Part shown: in pieces, positions 32,734 through 42,857 of the stretch
Layout of the letters: each line of letters begins with the position of its first letter
How positions within the stretch are numbered: the first letter of the stretch is position 1
DNA from: Diphasiastrum complanatum
Taxonomy: Eukaryota; Streptophyta; Lycopodiopsida; Lycopodiales; Lycopodiaceae
Direction of reading: 5' to 3'
Assembly: GCA_029204225.1 (NCBI GenBank)
Contig: CM055096.1
Coordinates: 36,388,954-36,452,953 of the forward strand
DNA length: 64,000 bases
The notes under the pieces: generated by a model
The model's input: only the letters and a program-made list of their open reading frames with translations
The model's database searches: none
What the model was told of the DNA's origin: nothing
Translations under genes and position numbers: made by a program

Positions 32734-34617
32734 CTATAGACGGACCTGTAATATAGCAGCAGGTAAAAATGGAAATAACTCTGGAGCAGTAGGAAACTCA
32801 GCATCACAAGGAGCGTCATCCTCAATAGCAGCACATAAACTGACATGGAATACATCACAGGCGCGTGTGGAAGCAGGAAGCTGTAAGCGATATGTAACTG
32901 GACCATGAACCTCCACAATGCGATAAGGCCCATAATAACGTGGTGCAAGCTTCTCAGTAGAAGCATGGCCCTGGACAAAATGATGACGTGCAAACCGTAA
33001 GCGCAGATAAACCATATCTCCAAGCTGAAACTCAACATGGCGGCGGTGACGATCAACTGAGGTCTGATAACGCTGCTGAACATGCTGTAAATGAGAACTG
33101 GCCCGAATAATAAGCTCTCGAGCACCTGATAGAAAAGATGCAAGTGTAACAGGTGTATCCTCAGGAGGAAGAGGAATGCCAGCTAAAAGAGGTGCATAGC
33201 CATGAGATAATAAAAAAGAAAAGACACCTGTGCTGGTACTAACAGAGCTATTATAGCTATACTCTGCTAAACATAAATGCTGTTCCCAATCCTTCCCTGA
33301 AGGAGTAACAAAATGGCGTAAATAATCCTCAAGGATCCTGTTAAGGACCTCAGACTGCCCATCAAAAGTAGAATGATAAGTAGAACCCATAAAAAGCTGA
33401 ACATCCAAAATACGCATAAGCTCTGTCCAGAATATAGATGTAAACTTACTATCCCGATCAGAAAGGATAGTACGAGGAAATCCATGCAGGCGGAAAATCT
33501 CTGATAGGAACAAACGTGCACACTGCTTTGCTGTGATAGTACTGTGAACTGGGATAAAATGTGCCTGTTTCGAGAACGTGTCAACTACCACCATACATGA
33601 ATCGTGACCACGCTGGGTATGGGGAAGGCCAAGGATAAAGTCCATAGATATATCAATCCACTGGCGATGAGGAATAGGCCAACTCTGGAGCAAACCAGCA
33701 GATTTAGAACGGGAGTACTTATTACGAAGACAGAAAGGGCAGGTACGAATAAGTACAGCAAGCTCAGATCGAAGAGAGGGCCAATAGAAATGGTCTTTGA
33801 GACGAGCATAAGACTTCTGAAAACCAAAGTGACCCCCAACAGGAGAGGAATGAGCATCCGACAACAACTGGGAACGGATACCCAAAGAACTAGGGATACA
33901 AAGAGAATCATAATGATAAAGACGATTGTCAATAATGGAGTAAACCTGATGAGGACTGGACGAAACAGGTGGGGCAGAAAAATAAACATCACGAAAATCA
34001 GAACATGTAAGGTATGCTGCAGGTAGAGCATCAAACCATGGAGGAATAGTAGAAACGAGTGTATTTAACAAAGCTGGAAGACGAGATAATGCATCAGCAG
34101 CAGTGTTAGCACGACCAGGACGATACAATATGGAGAAATTAAAAGACTGTAAAAACTGCAACCAACGAAATTGACGATCACTAAGGTCACGTTGAGAAAA
34201 CAGATAACGTAAAGACTGGTGATCAGTAATAATGTCAAATGGGACTCGATACAGATAATGACGCCACTTCTTAAGAGCATAGATAATAGCAAGAAGCTCT
34301 TTCTCATGCACAGAATAACGTTGCTCATAAGAGCGAAGACGACGCGACTCATAAGCAATAATACATTGTGACTGGCGAAGTAAAGCACCCAAACCAACAT
34401 TACTAGCATCAATCTCAACAAGAAACTTCTGATCAAACTGTGGTAAACACATAACGGCAGCATCAACAACAGCACGACGAAGAGTATCAAACGCTGTCTG
34501 ACAATCAGGAGTCCACAGAAAAGTACTAGACTTCTTCAAAAGTGCATGAAGAGGAGCTGCGATAGTGGCAAAATGAGGAACTGGACGACGAAGGTGAGTG
34601 GCTAACCCAAGAAACAT
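32734..34617 (-). CDS. Gypsy Pol part 2: RNase H, integrase, 627 aa
   Basis: Begins at the RT thumb (HFATIAAPLHALLKK), then RNase H with EIDASNVGLGALL, HEKELLAIIYALKKWRHYL, ITDHQSLRYLF and DRQFRWLQFL; then the integrase HHCC (HSSPVGGHFGF ... CPFCLRNK) and catalytic residues in ISMDFILGLP (D), ILSDRDSKF (D) and SEVLNRILEDY (E), followed by GPYRIVEVHGPVTYRL, the GPY/F module. It is continuous in frame with the RT part on its right except for one TAG at 34768-34770. LTR identity suggests the damage is recent. Confidence 0.9.
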   Translation of the reverse strand: MFLGLATHLRRPVPHFATIAAPLHALLKKSSTFLWTPDCQTAFDTLRRAVVDAAVMCLPQFDQKFLVEIDASNVGLGALLRQSQCIIAYESRRLRSYEQRYSVHEKELLAIIYALKKWRHYLYRVPFDIITDHQSLRYLFSQRDLSDRQFRWLQFLQSFNFSILYRPGRANTAADALSRLPALLNTLVSTIPPWFDALPAAYLTCSDFRDVYFSAPPVSSSPHQVYSIIDNRLYHYDSLCIPSSLGIRSQLLSDAHSSPVGGHFGFQKSYARLKDHFYWPSLRSELAVLIRTCPFCLRNKYSRSKSAGLLQSWPIPHRQWIDISMDFILGLPHTQRGHDSCMVVVDTFSKQAHFIPVHSTITAKQCARLFLSEIFRLHGFPRTILSDRDSKFTSIFWTELMRILDVQLFMGSTYHSTFDGQSEVLNRILEDYLRHFVTPSGKDWEQHLCLAEYSYNSSVSTSTGVFSFLLSHGYAPLLAGIPLPPEDTPVTLASFLSGARELIIRASSHLQHVQQRYQTSVDRHRRHVEFQLGDMVYLRLRFARHHFVQGHASTEKLAPRYYGPYRIVEVHGPVTYRLQLPASTRACDVFHVSLCAAIEDDAPCDAEFPTAPELFPFLPAAILQVRL

Positions 34618-34767
34618 ACGAACATGATGAATATCACTAGGTATAGGCCAATCCTGGATGGCCTGAACCTTATGAGGGTCCAGACGAATGTGACCATTAC
34701 AAATAAGAAAACCAAGAAACTTGATCTCAGAAACAACAAAAGAACATTTAGACAGCTTAGCAAATAA

Positions 34768-35903
34768 CTAGTGGTGTACAAGTAACTGAAAGACAGAGGA
34801 AAGATGGGCAACATGCTCAGCAAGAAACTGACTAAAAATAAGAATATCATCAAAATAAACCAAGACACAATGACCAAGAAGCGGACATAAGACGTTAGTC
34901 ATCACATTCTGGAACGTAGGAGGGCCATTAGTAACACCAAAAGGAAGCACACAAAATTCATATAAACCAAGATGAGTACGGAAAGCAGTCTTATGTTCGT
35001 CAGAAGGGTGCATCCTGATTTGGTGATATCCAGAACGAAGGTCTATCTTGGAAAAGATTTTAGAGGTACCGAGCTGGTCAAAGAGGTCATCCATGTGTAC
35101 TGATTACGAATAGTCAACTTATTTAAAGCACGGTAATCAATACAAAGGCGTTTGGTACCATCTTTCTTATTAATAAGGAGAACAGGAGCACCAAAAGGGC
35201 TGTGACTAGGAACAATGAGACCCTGATCTAACAAGGCAGTAATATGGAGCTCAAGCTCATCACGCTCAGATTGAGACATACGATAAGGGGGACGGGAGGG
35301 AGGAGCAGAACTAGGACGCAAATCAATATGATGGTTCACGTCACGTAATGGTGGTAGCGTCGTAGGTTCTGAAAAGACAAAAGCATACTGATGTAATAAG
35401 TCAGAAGTCACCTGAGGAACAGTTGCTGGTGTAGAAACTGGAGGAACTGGTACTGCCCGCTGAACACATAATAAGGCAACACAATGAGCCTTCGGCAGGC
35501 TGCGAATAAACTGCTTCCCAGTAATCAACAGGAAGTCTCCCTGAGAATCAATGCCCACAAGTGAGTGTGTAACTGCATCATGTACAAATGTCAATGTCTG
35601 CTGTGTCAAGTCCAGTGTAACGGCTCCAAGAGATGCAAACCAATCAGCACCAAGGATAAGATCATAACGCTCCATAGGAATAATGTAAAGATCTGCATGT
35701 CCAAAAAAATCTCCAATGCGGTATGGTAAACGCTGAAACATTTGAGAACTAGGAAAAGAATGGGAACTGGCAACCTCAACTGTGAGAGGCTGGGAAGCAG
35801 GAACAGGTGAAGCACGGATCCGACTAGTGATATAACTGCTAATAAAAGAATGAGTGCTACCAGTATCAACTAAAGCAATATACTCTCGACCTGTAATACG
35901 CAC
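34768..35903 (-). pseudogene. Gypsy Pol part 1: protease and RT, one frameshift
   Basis: 35903-35100 carries the aspartic protease ([14 protein letters not shown]) and RT fingers ([38 protein letters not shown]). A frameshift near 35095-35105 leads to the palm: [54 protein letters not shown] and VYFDDILIFS (catalytic YFDD). A TAG at 34768 ends the frame. Upstream of the protease only a short piece, [15 protein letters not shown], precedes the G/A-rich stretch; Gag is absent. Confidence 0.88.
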
Positions 35904-36272
35904 ACGTAACCGAATGGAGTGAGGACCAGGACGCCCTGTCCAAGTAGCATAGGCAAGCTGAGATTGGGTAGTTTTTGGATGAGGATGGGCGCTGGACTGT
36001 CAGGGAACTAACTGTGGAAGATGGCTGCAAACTGGAAAAATATCAGACAAAAGTGATAGGTCGGAAGGCATGGACAACGATGGAAAGGAAGAGGAGGAGC
36101 GCTGGGCAGCAAAGAAAAGAGGGGACAAAACAGGGGGAACGCTGGGCAGGAAGGAGTGGAAGGAGGCAGCGATGGAACAGGGCTGTCAAAACGGTAATGG
36201 AGCTGTAGGAACAGCGATGGAGGAGCAAGGCAAGGCAGCAAAGAAAAAATTCCAGATTGTGCTCAGAAAAGT
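35904..36272 (-). other. Gypsy leader with gag deleted
   Basis: Only ~370 bp separate the protease from the primer binding site, where gag of 1 kb or more is expected. The + strand is G/A-rich (repeated ggagcgctgggcag, gcgatgga). No Gag zinc knuckle is seen. Confidence 0.7.
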
Positions 36273-36284
36273 GCTCTGATACCA
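36273..36284 (-). promoter_or_regulatory. Gypsy primer binding site (initiator-Met tRNA)
   Basis: Minus strand TGGTATCAGAGC directly next to the LTR end at 36285. Confidence 0.93.
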
Positions 36285-36702
36285 AGTTACGAATAAAGCC
36301 ACAACTGATCTAGAATTAAGCTATGAAAGCATCACATAAGCAAGACTTAACCCTAGAAAGCAGGAAAGAGAGAGATTAAGGAGGCTAAAGAGAGAGATCA
36401 ATATCATCACCTGAATGACAAATGACACAGTTTCCCTACTTATAGCTAAGAGGAAGCCCTAAAAGGAAGCTTCCAGTGGCTAGGGCCCAACTGGGAGGGA
36501 TAATAGTGCGCCCTCCAAGAAGGTCCCCACTCTCCAGTAATATGTCCAAATGGCCTAATAATGAATAATAAGGCCAAAGGCCAACCATATAGTCTGAATG
36601 TCACTAATGAATAAAAAAGGGCCCAAGGCCTGCTTATGCATAAAGTAAAGTAACTGTAAATGTAAATGGACGCGGCGAATGTAATGAGCCGAGTCCATAA
36701 CT
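36285..36702 (-). repeat. Chromovirus 5' LTR, 418 bp, AG...CT ends
   Basis: Begins agttacgaat, ends gtccataact; followed by target copy gtttg at 36703-36707. Confidence 0.9.
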
Positions 36703-37560
36703 GTTTGGCTACATCTACATTGTGTTGGGAAATTTGTTGGATGTGAGGGCAGCTCTCTGTCGCTTTGTGGTTAGCAAAGAGCGGCATCACTTGCCATCAT
36801 GCAGGTCTGAGCTTGGGCATGACATCGAGAGCATTATACTAGGGCCTGCTTTTTGGGAAGGCGCTGAGAAGACCTCTTGAGACATGTGCTGAGATTGCTA
36901 TAGATTGTGGATAGAGAGGGAGCCACCATGGGATTTATATATGAACTCATGGATCGACTAGTGAAGGGCTGGAGGGAAAATCTTGCCATAGAGCCATCAT
37001 TGAGGACACTTGTGGAGAAGTTTTTCATGGCACAATGGGAGATGATGCACTCCCCGTTGCATGCAGCAAGATATATTTTGCATCCGTAGTGGCATGGCAT
37101 GGGGCAAGAAGCTGATCCATAAGTTATGGCTGGCTCGATAATAGTTTTGGAGAGGTACACAAGTGGGACACAAATGAGATAGGTAAGATTGTTGACCAGT
37201 TGGATATATAATATAAGAATAAGGATGGATCGTTTGGACGGACAGTAGCAAGATTGCCATCACAGAAGGTTGTAGGGTTGAAGTGGTGGGAGTCATATGG
37301 GGCATCTACACTTGAGCTCCAGCGGCTTGCCATAGGATTCTCAGTCAGGATAGTATAGCCTCTCCATGTGAGAGGAATTGGTGACACAAAAGGAAGGAAT
37401 AGGTTGAAGCCAGCCACCATGGAGAAGTTGGTTTATATCCATTTCAAATTGAGGTTACTTGCAAAGATCAAAAGTTGTGACCTTCAAAAGTTAGAACTAT
37501 AACTGCAAAACCTCGATAGTGAGAGAGATTCACAAGACTCACGAGGATGCTTAGTCTTTA

Positions 37561-38068
37561 GTTTACTTAGTTCTTGAATCAATTAGACACTTTTCTTAAT
37601 TAGTTAGAATGTAGAACTCCTTTTTTAAGAGTTGTATTGCAGACTAGTAAACGAAACCTGTTACTCGGAAATTGCAACTATTTGTTTATGTAAATCTTAG
37701 AGTTCTATAAATCACTAGAGGCTGAAGTTTGAATGTGCAATCTCCATTCTCTTGATATCATATGAGGTATGTTTTTTGAGTTAAATCTTTAGGTTTTATA
37801 TAAATTTAAGCATTGTGACATCTTTGATGTACATCGCATGTTTATAGTGATATTGTAGTCTCGTGCATTGTCCTATGCTCTTTAATTCTATCCTATTTTA
37901 CTGTATAACAGCTAATGAGCATCTTTTTGCACAAACTTGCATTTTTTTTCAAAACCTTAATTAAGGAATTTGGGAAAAAGTTCCAAACATTTGGTCAAAT
38001 TTCTAGAGGTTTGAAACGTTTGGTTGCTACATTGATCATGGATCATTAGCGTAAGAAATGTTGTCAGC

Positions 38069-38070
<2 letters not shown>
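37561..38070. other. Intronic sequence, no gene seen
   Basis: AT-rich. Nothing recognised between the hAT relic and the GA tract. Confidence 0.4.

Positions 38071-38126
<56 letters not shown>
38071..38126. repeat. (GA)n microsatellite, 56 bp
   Basis: Pure GA ending 64 bases before the acceptor of the third ASA exon. No LINE end adjoins it. Confidence 0.95.
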
Positions 38127-38128
<2 letters not shown>

Positions 38129-38190
38129 TTCTCTTTGAGGGCTATGCTGTACAATCATCTGGTGGCATTGCAGCCCAAAGCTATCTTCAG

Positions 38191-38420
38191 GATCTGTGGA
38201 CTTATCTCTTGGAAAATATGGTTTGACTACTCGACAATCCAACATGACGAAGGAGGAATATATGAAGGCTATTTCAAAGGCAAAGGAGCATATTTTGGCT
38301 GGAGATATATTCCAAGTTGTGCTAAGCCAGAGGTTTGAACGACGAACATTTGCAGATCCATTTGAGGTTTATCGAGCGTTACGAATAGTGAACCCAAGTC
38401 CATACATGATCTATCTACAG
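38191..38420 (+). CDS. ASA: Anthranilate synthase alpha subunit, internal exon (NPSPYM)
   Basis: 76 codons plus a split first codon: SVDLSLGKYGLTTRQSN, MTKEEYMKAISKAKEHILAG, DIFQVVLSQRFERRTFADPF, EVYRALRIVNPSPYMIYLQ. This is the start of the chorismate-utilising enzyme fold of plant anthranilate synthase. The NPSPYM motif is, from bacterial TrpE work, part of the tryptophan feedback site and is intact. Acceptor cttcag|ga at 38190/38191 (phase 1), donor ctacag|gtttgc at 38420/38421 (phase 0). The next expected exon (starting near CILVASSPE in plants) was not found in the remaining 25.6 kb, so the following intron may be just as large. Confidence 0.92.
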
Positions 38421-38569
38421 GTTTGCAAGGGATTCCCCCTATTTAAAAATGCTTCTGCTTGCATGGGACACTATCTTGAGATGGAGTATTGATTAAAACC
38501 TAGCATGATAGTGATTGTTTGCGTATAGTAGTGCTAAAAAATGGCCAAAATGATTCTAGATTGTGTAGG

Positions 38570-38861
38570 GACATAGTGGACATTTACCTCCTTTGTTCCA
38601 AAGATATTTTATGGAATTTAGAACATGTCATAGACCTATTGGAAGGGCGCACTATTATCCCTCATAGAGATTGGTCTCCTCAGTCTTATCCATTTAGGGT
38701 TCCTCTATGACTAAGTAGGAGACATTGTCATTCATTATTCAGCTTATGATAATGATTCTCTTTAGTCTCCTTAAGCACGCTATCGCTTTCTAGGGTTAGT
38801 TCCTGCTTATATGCTGCTTTCTTAGCTTAGCTATTGATCTGCTGTGAATCACTTCATATCT
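38570..38861 (+). repeat. Diverged gypsy 5' LTR, 3' portion
   Basis: Matches the end of the chromovirus LTR read on the minus strand: ggaagggcgcactattatcc, then tagtctccttaagc, ctttctagggttag, tgcttatatgctgctttc. A primer site tggtatcggagc follows at 38862-38873. The left edge is uncertain. It lies within 150 bases of the ASA donor site. Confidence 0.65.
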
Positions 38862-39110
38862 TGGTATCGGAGCACTTTTCTGGCCGGGAATCTTTGTAGC
38901 TCTTTGTTGTTATCTTTGGTGGCAGTTTTAATCGATAGTTAGCAGCAGTACTTCCGTTAAACTTAGCAGCCGCTTTTGCGGAAAAAAAATTTCTGGAATT
39001 TTTTTAAGCGAAATTTTTGGTGGCAGTTCCAACGGATCTCCACTACATTTGGAAACACTTCTATTGGCTAGTTTGGCGGCATTTCTAGCAGATTTTAGTC
39101 TCCTATTTGT
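38862..39110 (+). mobile_element. Gypsy primer site and leader fragment
   Basis: Primer site tggtatcggagc then acttttctggcc, parallel to TGGTATCAGAGCACTTTTCTG of the chromovirus. No protein follows; similarity fades by ~39110. Confidence 0.5.
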
Positions 39111-40077
39111 TAAAAATTTATCAAGGAGAATATGTGATAGACTATTTTGTAGTCTATGAAATGATCAATCAAACAATGGTCTAATGACACATAGCAGTTG
39201 TCAAATATAGATCTGAAATTATTGAATGAAGATTCAGATGTGATTTTAATCATAAAAATCATTACAGAATACTGTGTACTGACCTTTGGTCAGTTTTCTG
39301 TTTCTATATCAGGTTATCCACGTTGGACAAGTATCATATTGACATGTGGCATGACCTATGTGACTCAAAACAGTCCTAGTAGTGTAGAAATCGCTTTATC
39401 TCCACTTTACAAAACTTGTTTTGGATCATTCATCGAAAAGTTATGGATAAAAATGTGAAATCCCTCACAAAGTCTTGTAAAAAGTAAAATGATGATTCAT
39501 TCTCATTCATGTGAGATAAGTATTGATGTTTGAATATCATTTACATACTATTGGGATAGTACTTATGAAATGAATCAAACAGAAACATTAGATATAAATC
39601 TTCATTTTTTGAAAATACAAAGAAAATAGAAGAACGTGATGGAAACTCAAATGTACTGAACATCTAAATGAAGTCTATAGCTTCTGTAGAGCGATTTACT
39701 GATCTGAACCTTTCTCCATTCAGTTTTGATCATTCTCCACTCAAGAACTGTTAGTTCTCCTAATAGACTGCACACAGAAAATTTCTCCTCTCTACGTTCA
39801 CTCTCTCTCTTGGAGTGGTATTCAAAAAGTAGATCCTACTCTCTATTTTAAAAAAAATCAGAAAAGTCTAGAAGCTAAACATTCTAGATTATTCTACTCT
39901 AATAGGAATTTCTAAAATCTTCTACTACTATGTAAAGTTAACATAGAGTGTATTATTAAGTAGGACCCTTGAATTTAATTCAATTTATAATAGGGGTCTA
40001 CTTAATTATTTTGGTATTAATTATTGACCCTTATGAGGGCCTCATAATTAATTTACCAACATTTTATATATGTGACA
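39111..40077. other. Non-coding, right part probably a copia 3' LTR
   Basis: The sequence ending ...tatatgtgaca at 40077 abuts a polypurine complement (gctccctctt), so the minus-strand copia LTR must begin here and extend left. Its left edge could not be set. The rest shows nothing recognisable. Confidence 0.4.
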
Positions 40078-40089
40078 GCTCCCTCTTAA

Positions 40090-42058
40090 AACTTGGTAAT
40101 TTAATTACTCCAAGACTGGTTCTGTGTTTCTCAAATGTGTCTTTGTCCAATGCCTTGGTGAATATATCTGCCACCATCTCTTTCGTTGAAATGAAGCTGG
40201 TATAGATTAGCTCTTTGTCTATGAGATCTCTTATGTGATGATATCTCACAGCAATATGTTTGGTTCTAGCATGACACATTGGATCCTTGGTCTTCATCTT
40301 GAGTGATGCCCAAACTTTCAAGCATATATATGATCCATATCACTTCATTTGCCACCTTGGATGCAACAATGTATTCAGATTTGCAGGATGATTGAGCAAC
40401 TATCGATTGCTTCTTACATGTCCAACTAATAGCACCTCCTGCTATAATGCTGCATCCCCCAGGCTAGCTTTTAGAGTCTTCTTTGAAGGTCAGCCAACTG
40501 GCATCACTATAGGATAGAAGAATGAAATTTTTATTCTTTGAATATTTTATCCCATAGTCATTTGTGTATTTCAGGTACTGTAAAATTCTCTTAGCTGCTC
40601 TCCAATGTTTTATTCCTGGATTAGAACAATATTGACTAAGAGTGAATACTCCATATGCTATATCTGGACGTGTACATATAGCAAGATACATTAATGATCC
40701 AATAAGAGTGTGATAATGATATTTCTTCATGTCTTCTTTTTCTTCATTTGATATTGGACAATCCTCCTTTGAAATAATAGCTCCAACAGGTACTGGTGTA
40801 GCTTTGTCTTTACATTCTTCCATTCGAAAGTTCTTCAACAGCTTCTTAATATATCTTTGCTTACTTCCATTCATTTTGTCTCTTTCAATTTGTATTCCCA
40901 AGTAGCATTTTGCCACTTCAAGATCAGTAATTTCAAATAGAGAAGATATCTCTCTCTTAACCTGTAAAATATCTTCATTCCTCTTGGAAATAATGAGTGA
41001 GTCATCAACATACACAACAATTATAACAAGTTCTTCATTAATTATTTTTATATAGACATTAGAATCAGCTCTTATGGGGTTAAAACCAAGATACTTCAAT
41101 GCTTGGTCCTTCTTCTTATACCAGGCCCTGGCTGATTGCTTTAATCCATATATATTTCTTTTCATTTTGTAGGCATAGGAAGGAAACTTTTCTAAAATGA
41201 AACCAACAGGCTGCTCCATGTTCAAAAAAACCGTGAGGGCGGAAATAATGGAAGTTCTAAATCACCATATAAGAAAGCAGTCTTTTCATCTACTTGGTGA
41301 ACTTCATAATCAAAGTATGCTGCAAGAGCAAGAAGTAGCCGAATACTTGTATGTTCACTATAGGAGAGAAAGATGTAGTCTATGCCATATTTTTGCGAAA
41401 AACCTTTAGCTACAAGTCTGGCCTTATATCTTGCAATCTTACCATCCGATCCGTATTTGTACCTGTATATCCATTGGCACTTGATTGCTTTTCTGTCCTC
41501 AGGTAAAGGTTGCAGCTCCCATACTTTGTTCTTTTCCATGGATTTTATCTCCTCTTTCATTGCTTCTTTCCACTTTTTTGCCTCTTGACACTCTATGGCT
41601 TCTTCATAATTTTGTGGTTCAGTAGTAAAGCCACAAAATTCATCAGCTATTAGATTATATTGCTGATCATACCTTTCTGGTTCCTTTCTTGTTCTTGTTG
41701 ATCTTCTCAGTAATTCATCAGGGATCTGCATCTCTTTGAGAGGTGTTCTCTTACTTCTTGGTGATTGAACATGTTGCTGTTCACCTTCTTGTTGATGCTG
41801 ATCCTGTTGTTGGTTCATATCCTGAATTTCCTGTTCTTGGGCTCCCTCTTGATTATTCTCAAGAGTAGTATTAGGTAAATCACCATAGAAAGTAGAATAT
41901 TCATTCATGACCTTTTGGGTCAAGATCATGAATAAGCTTTGTTTCATCAAACAACACATCTCAAGCAAAAATAATATCATTCTTTGAGGGAATGTATATT
42001 CTATAATAGCTGGAAATACTGTCAAAGCCAACCAGAATGCCTTTTGTTGCATTTTCAT
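40090..42058 (-). pseudogene. Copia RT and RNase H region
   Basis: Reads YKARLVAKGFSQKYGIDY, IRLLLALAAYFDYEVHQVDE, MEQPVGF, YGLKQSARAWYKK, VVYVDDSLII (catalytic YVDD), RPDIAYGVFTLSQYC and SYSDASWL, then broken RNase H with MCHARTKHIAVRYHHIRD and ADIFTKAL. Frameshifts near 41222 and 40464. Divergent from the copia at 13576. Confidence 0.8.
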
Positions 42059-42857
42059 CTAGCTTAGTTCTTAGTTGCTTAGGTTTAAGAACATAAGCTG
42101 TACATCCAAATATTTTTATGTGAGATAGGTCAGGCCTTCTACCCCACCAAACTTCATGAGGTGTTTTTCCATCACATGAAGTCTTCAATGTCTTGTTCAA
42201 CATGTAGTTTGCAGCTGCTATAGATTCAGCCTAGAATTTTCTAGGAAGCTTAGCTTGAGCAAGCATGCATTTACCTACTTCAATTAATGTCCTATTTCTT
42301 CTTTCTGCTGTCCCATTATGTTGCGGTGTGTATGATACAGTCTTATGGTGATATATGCCATTGGACCTGTAGAAATTTTCACATTCCTTGGACATATACT
42401 CTCCTCCTCTGTCAGTCCTGAGTTGCCTCAACTTCTTGTTTGTGGCTTTTTCAGCAAAATACAAATATTCTTTGAAAAATTCGAAAGCTTCTGATTTATA
42501 CTTCAAGAAATATATCAGTGTGAATCTTGAAAAATCATCAATGAGAGTAATGAAGTATTTTGCACCTCCAATCGATTCAGTAGATATAGGATCACATAAA
42601 TCAAAGTGTACAATTTCCAATATATCTCTGGCTCTGTAACCTTCTTCATTAAAAGGCTGTCTGTGCATTTTCCCCAAGCAACAAGCTTCACATGGAATGA
42701 AAGATTTCATATAAGCAGATTGTATACCTGATATGTATCCTTCTTGGCAAAGCTCTACCAGTCTCTTATGGCTGATGTGGTACAACCTTTGATGCCATAA
42801 ATTATTCATAGTCTCTAAAGACCTATGAATCTCATCTTCATCTGCATGTACTTTCAA
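41961..42857 (-). pseudogene. Copia integrase region
   Basis: LWHQRLYHISHKRLVELC...CEACCLGK (HHCC-type), then VHFDLCDPISTESIGGAKYF (first D), LRTDRGGEYMS (second D), PQHNGTAERRNRTLIE (E), then ... PHEVWWGRRPDLSHIKIFGC and KGILVGFDS. A stop at about 42233 and a frame change split it. Confidence 0.8.

Larger units (their letters stand above)
32069..36702 (-). mobile_element. Complete Ty3/gypsy chromovirus, 4,634 bp, gag missing
   Basis: LTRs of 418 bp at 32069-32486 and 36285-36702 differ at about 7 positions by eye (~1.7%). Target duplication GTTTG at 32064-32068 and 36703-36707. On the minus strand: 5' LTR, primer site TGGTATCAGAGC (36273-36284), a ~370-bp G/A-rich stretch, protease, RT, RNase H, integrase, chromodomain, polypurine tract (complement of ctccccgaca at 32487), 3' LTR. 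Both LTR edges are fixed independently by the primer site and the target duplication, which gives AGTTA...TAACT ends. Confidence 0.92.
31727..37560 (+). pseudogene. hAT-superfamily transposase relic, split by a chromovirus
   Basis: Left part (31727-32068) reads NFPCSVDASGLTEIGEYLYQ, then after frame changes a VMDNA motif (DUF659-type catalytic region), then FEDMGSLDWVDPILQTTHKI and FRSGLLALFRKLSSYELIK. Right part (36708-37560) continues with YIYIVLGNLLDVRAALCRFV, MGFIYELMDRLVKGWRENLA, EPSLRTLVEKFFMAQWEMMH, KWWESYGASTLELQRLAI and the C-terminal dimerisation region around 37350-37560 (GRNRLKPATMEKLVYIHFKL, RLLAKIKSCDLQKLEL). This is the plant BED-zinc-finger/DUF659/hAT-C architecture. The N-terminus (BED finger) is lost at LINE D. 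Stops and frameshifts make it inactive. The gypsy insertion interrupts codons for ETRF / GYIY with a GTTTG duplication. Confidence 0.8.
10834..38190 (+). other. ASA: Giant ASA intron interval, ~27.4 kb, filled with nested transposons
   Basis: The interval between the second and third visible ASA exons. In most plants this position is spanned by little or no intron. Here it contains five minus-strand LINE copies, a copia element, a solo LTR, a hAT relic and a chromovirus. The phase mismatch between flanking exons implies a hidden microexon somewhere inside, so it may be two introns. Exons on both sides are intact, which argues that the interval is still spliced out. Confidence 0.7.

Noticed and set aside
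33604-34026. 140-codon + strand frame opposite gypsy integrase
   Set aside because: Antisense shadow of a clear integrase region.
36008-36285. 77-80 codon minus-strand frames rich in Pro, Leu, Cys and Ser as a Gag remnant
   Set aside because: Composition comes from the G/A-rich leader; no zinc knuckle or Gag motif.
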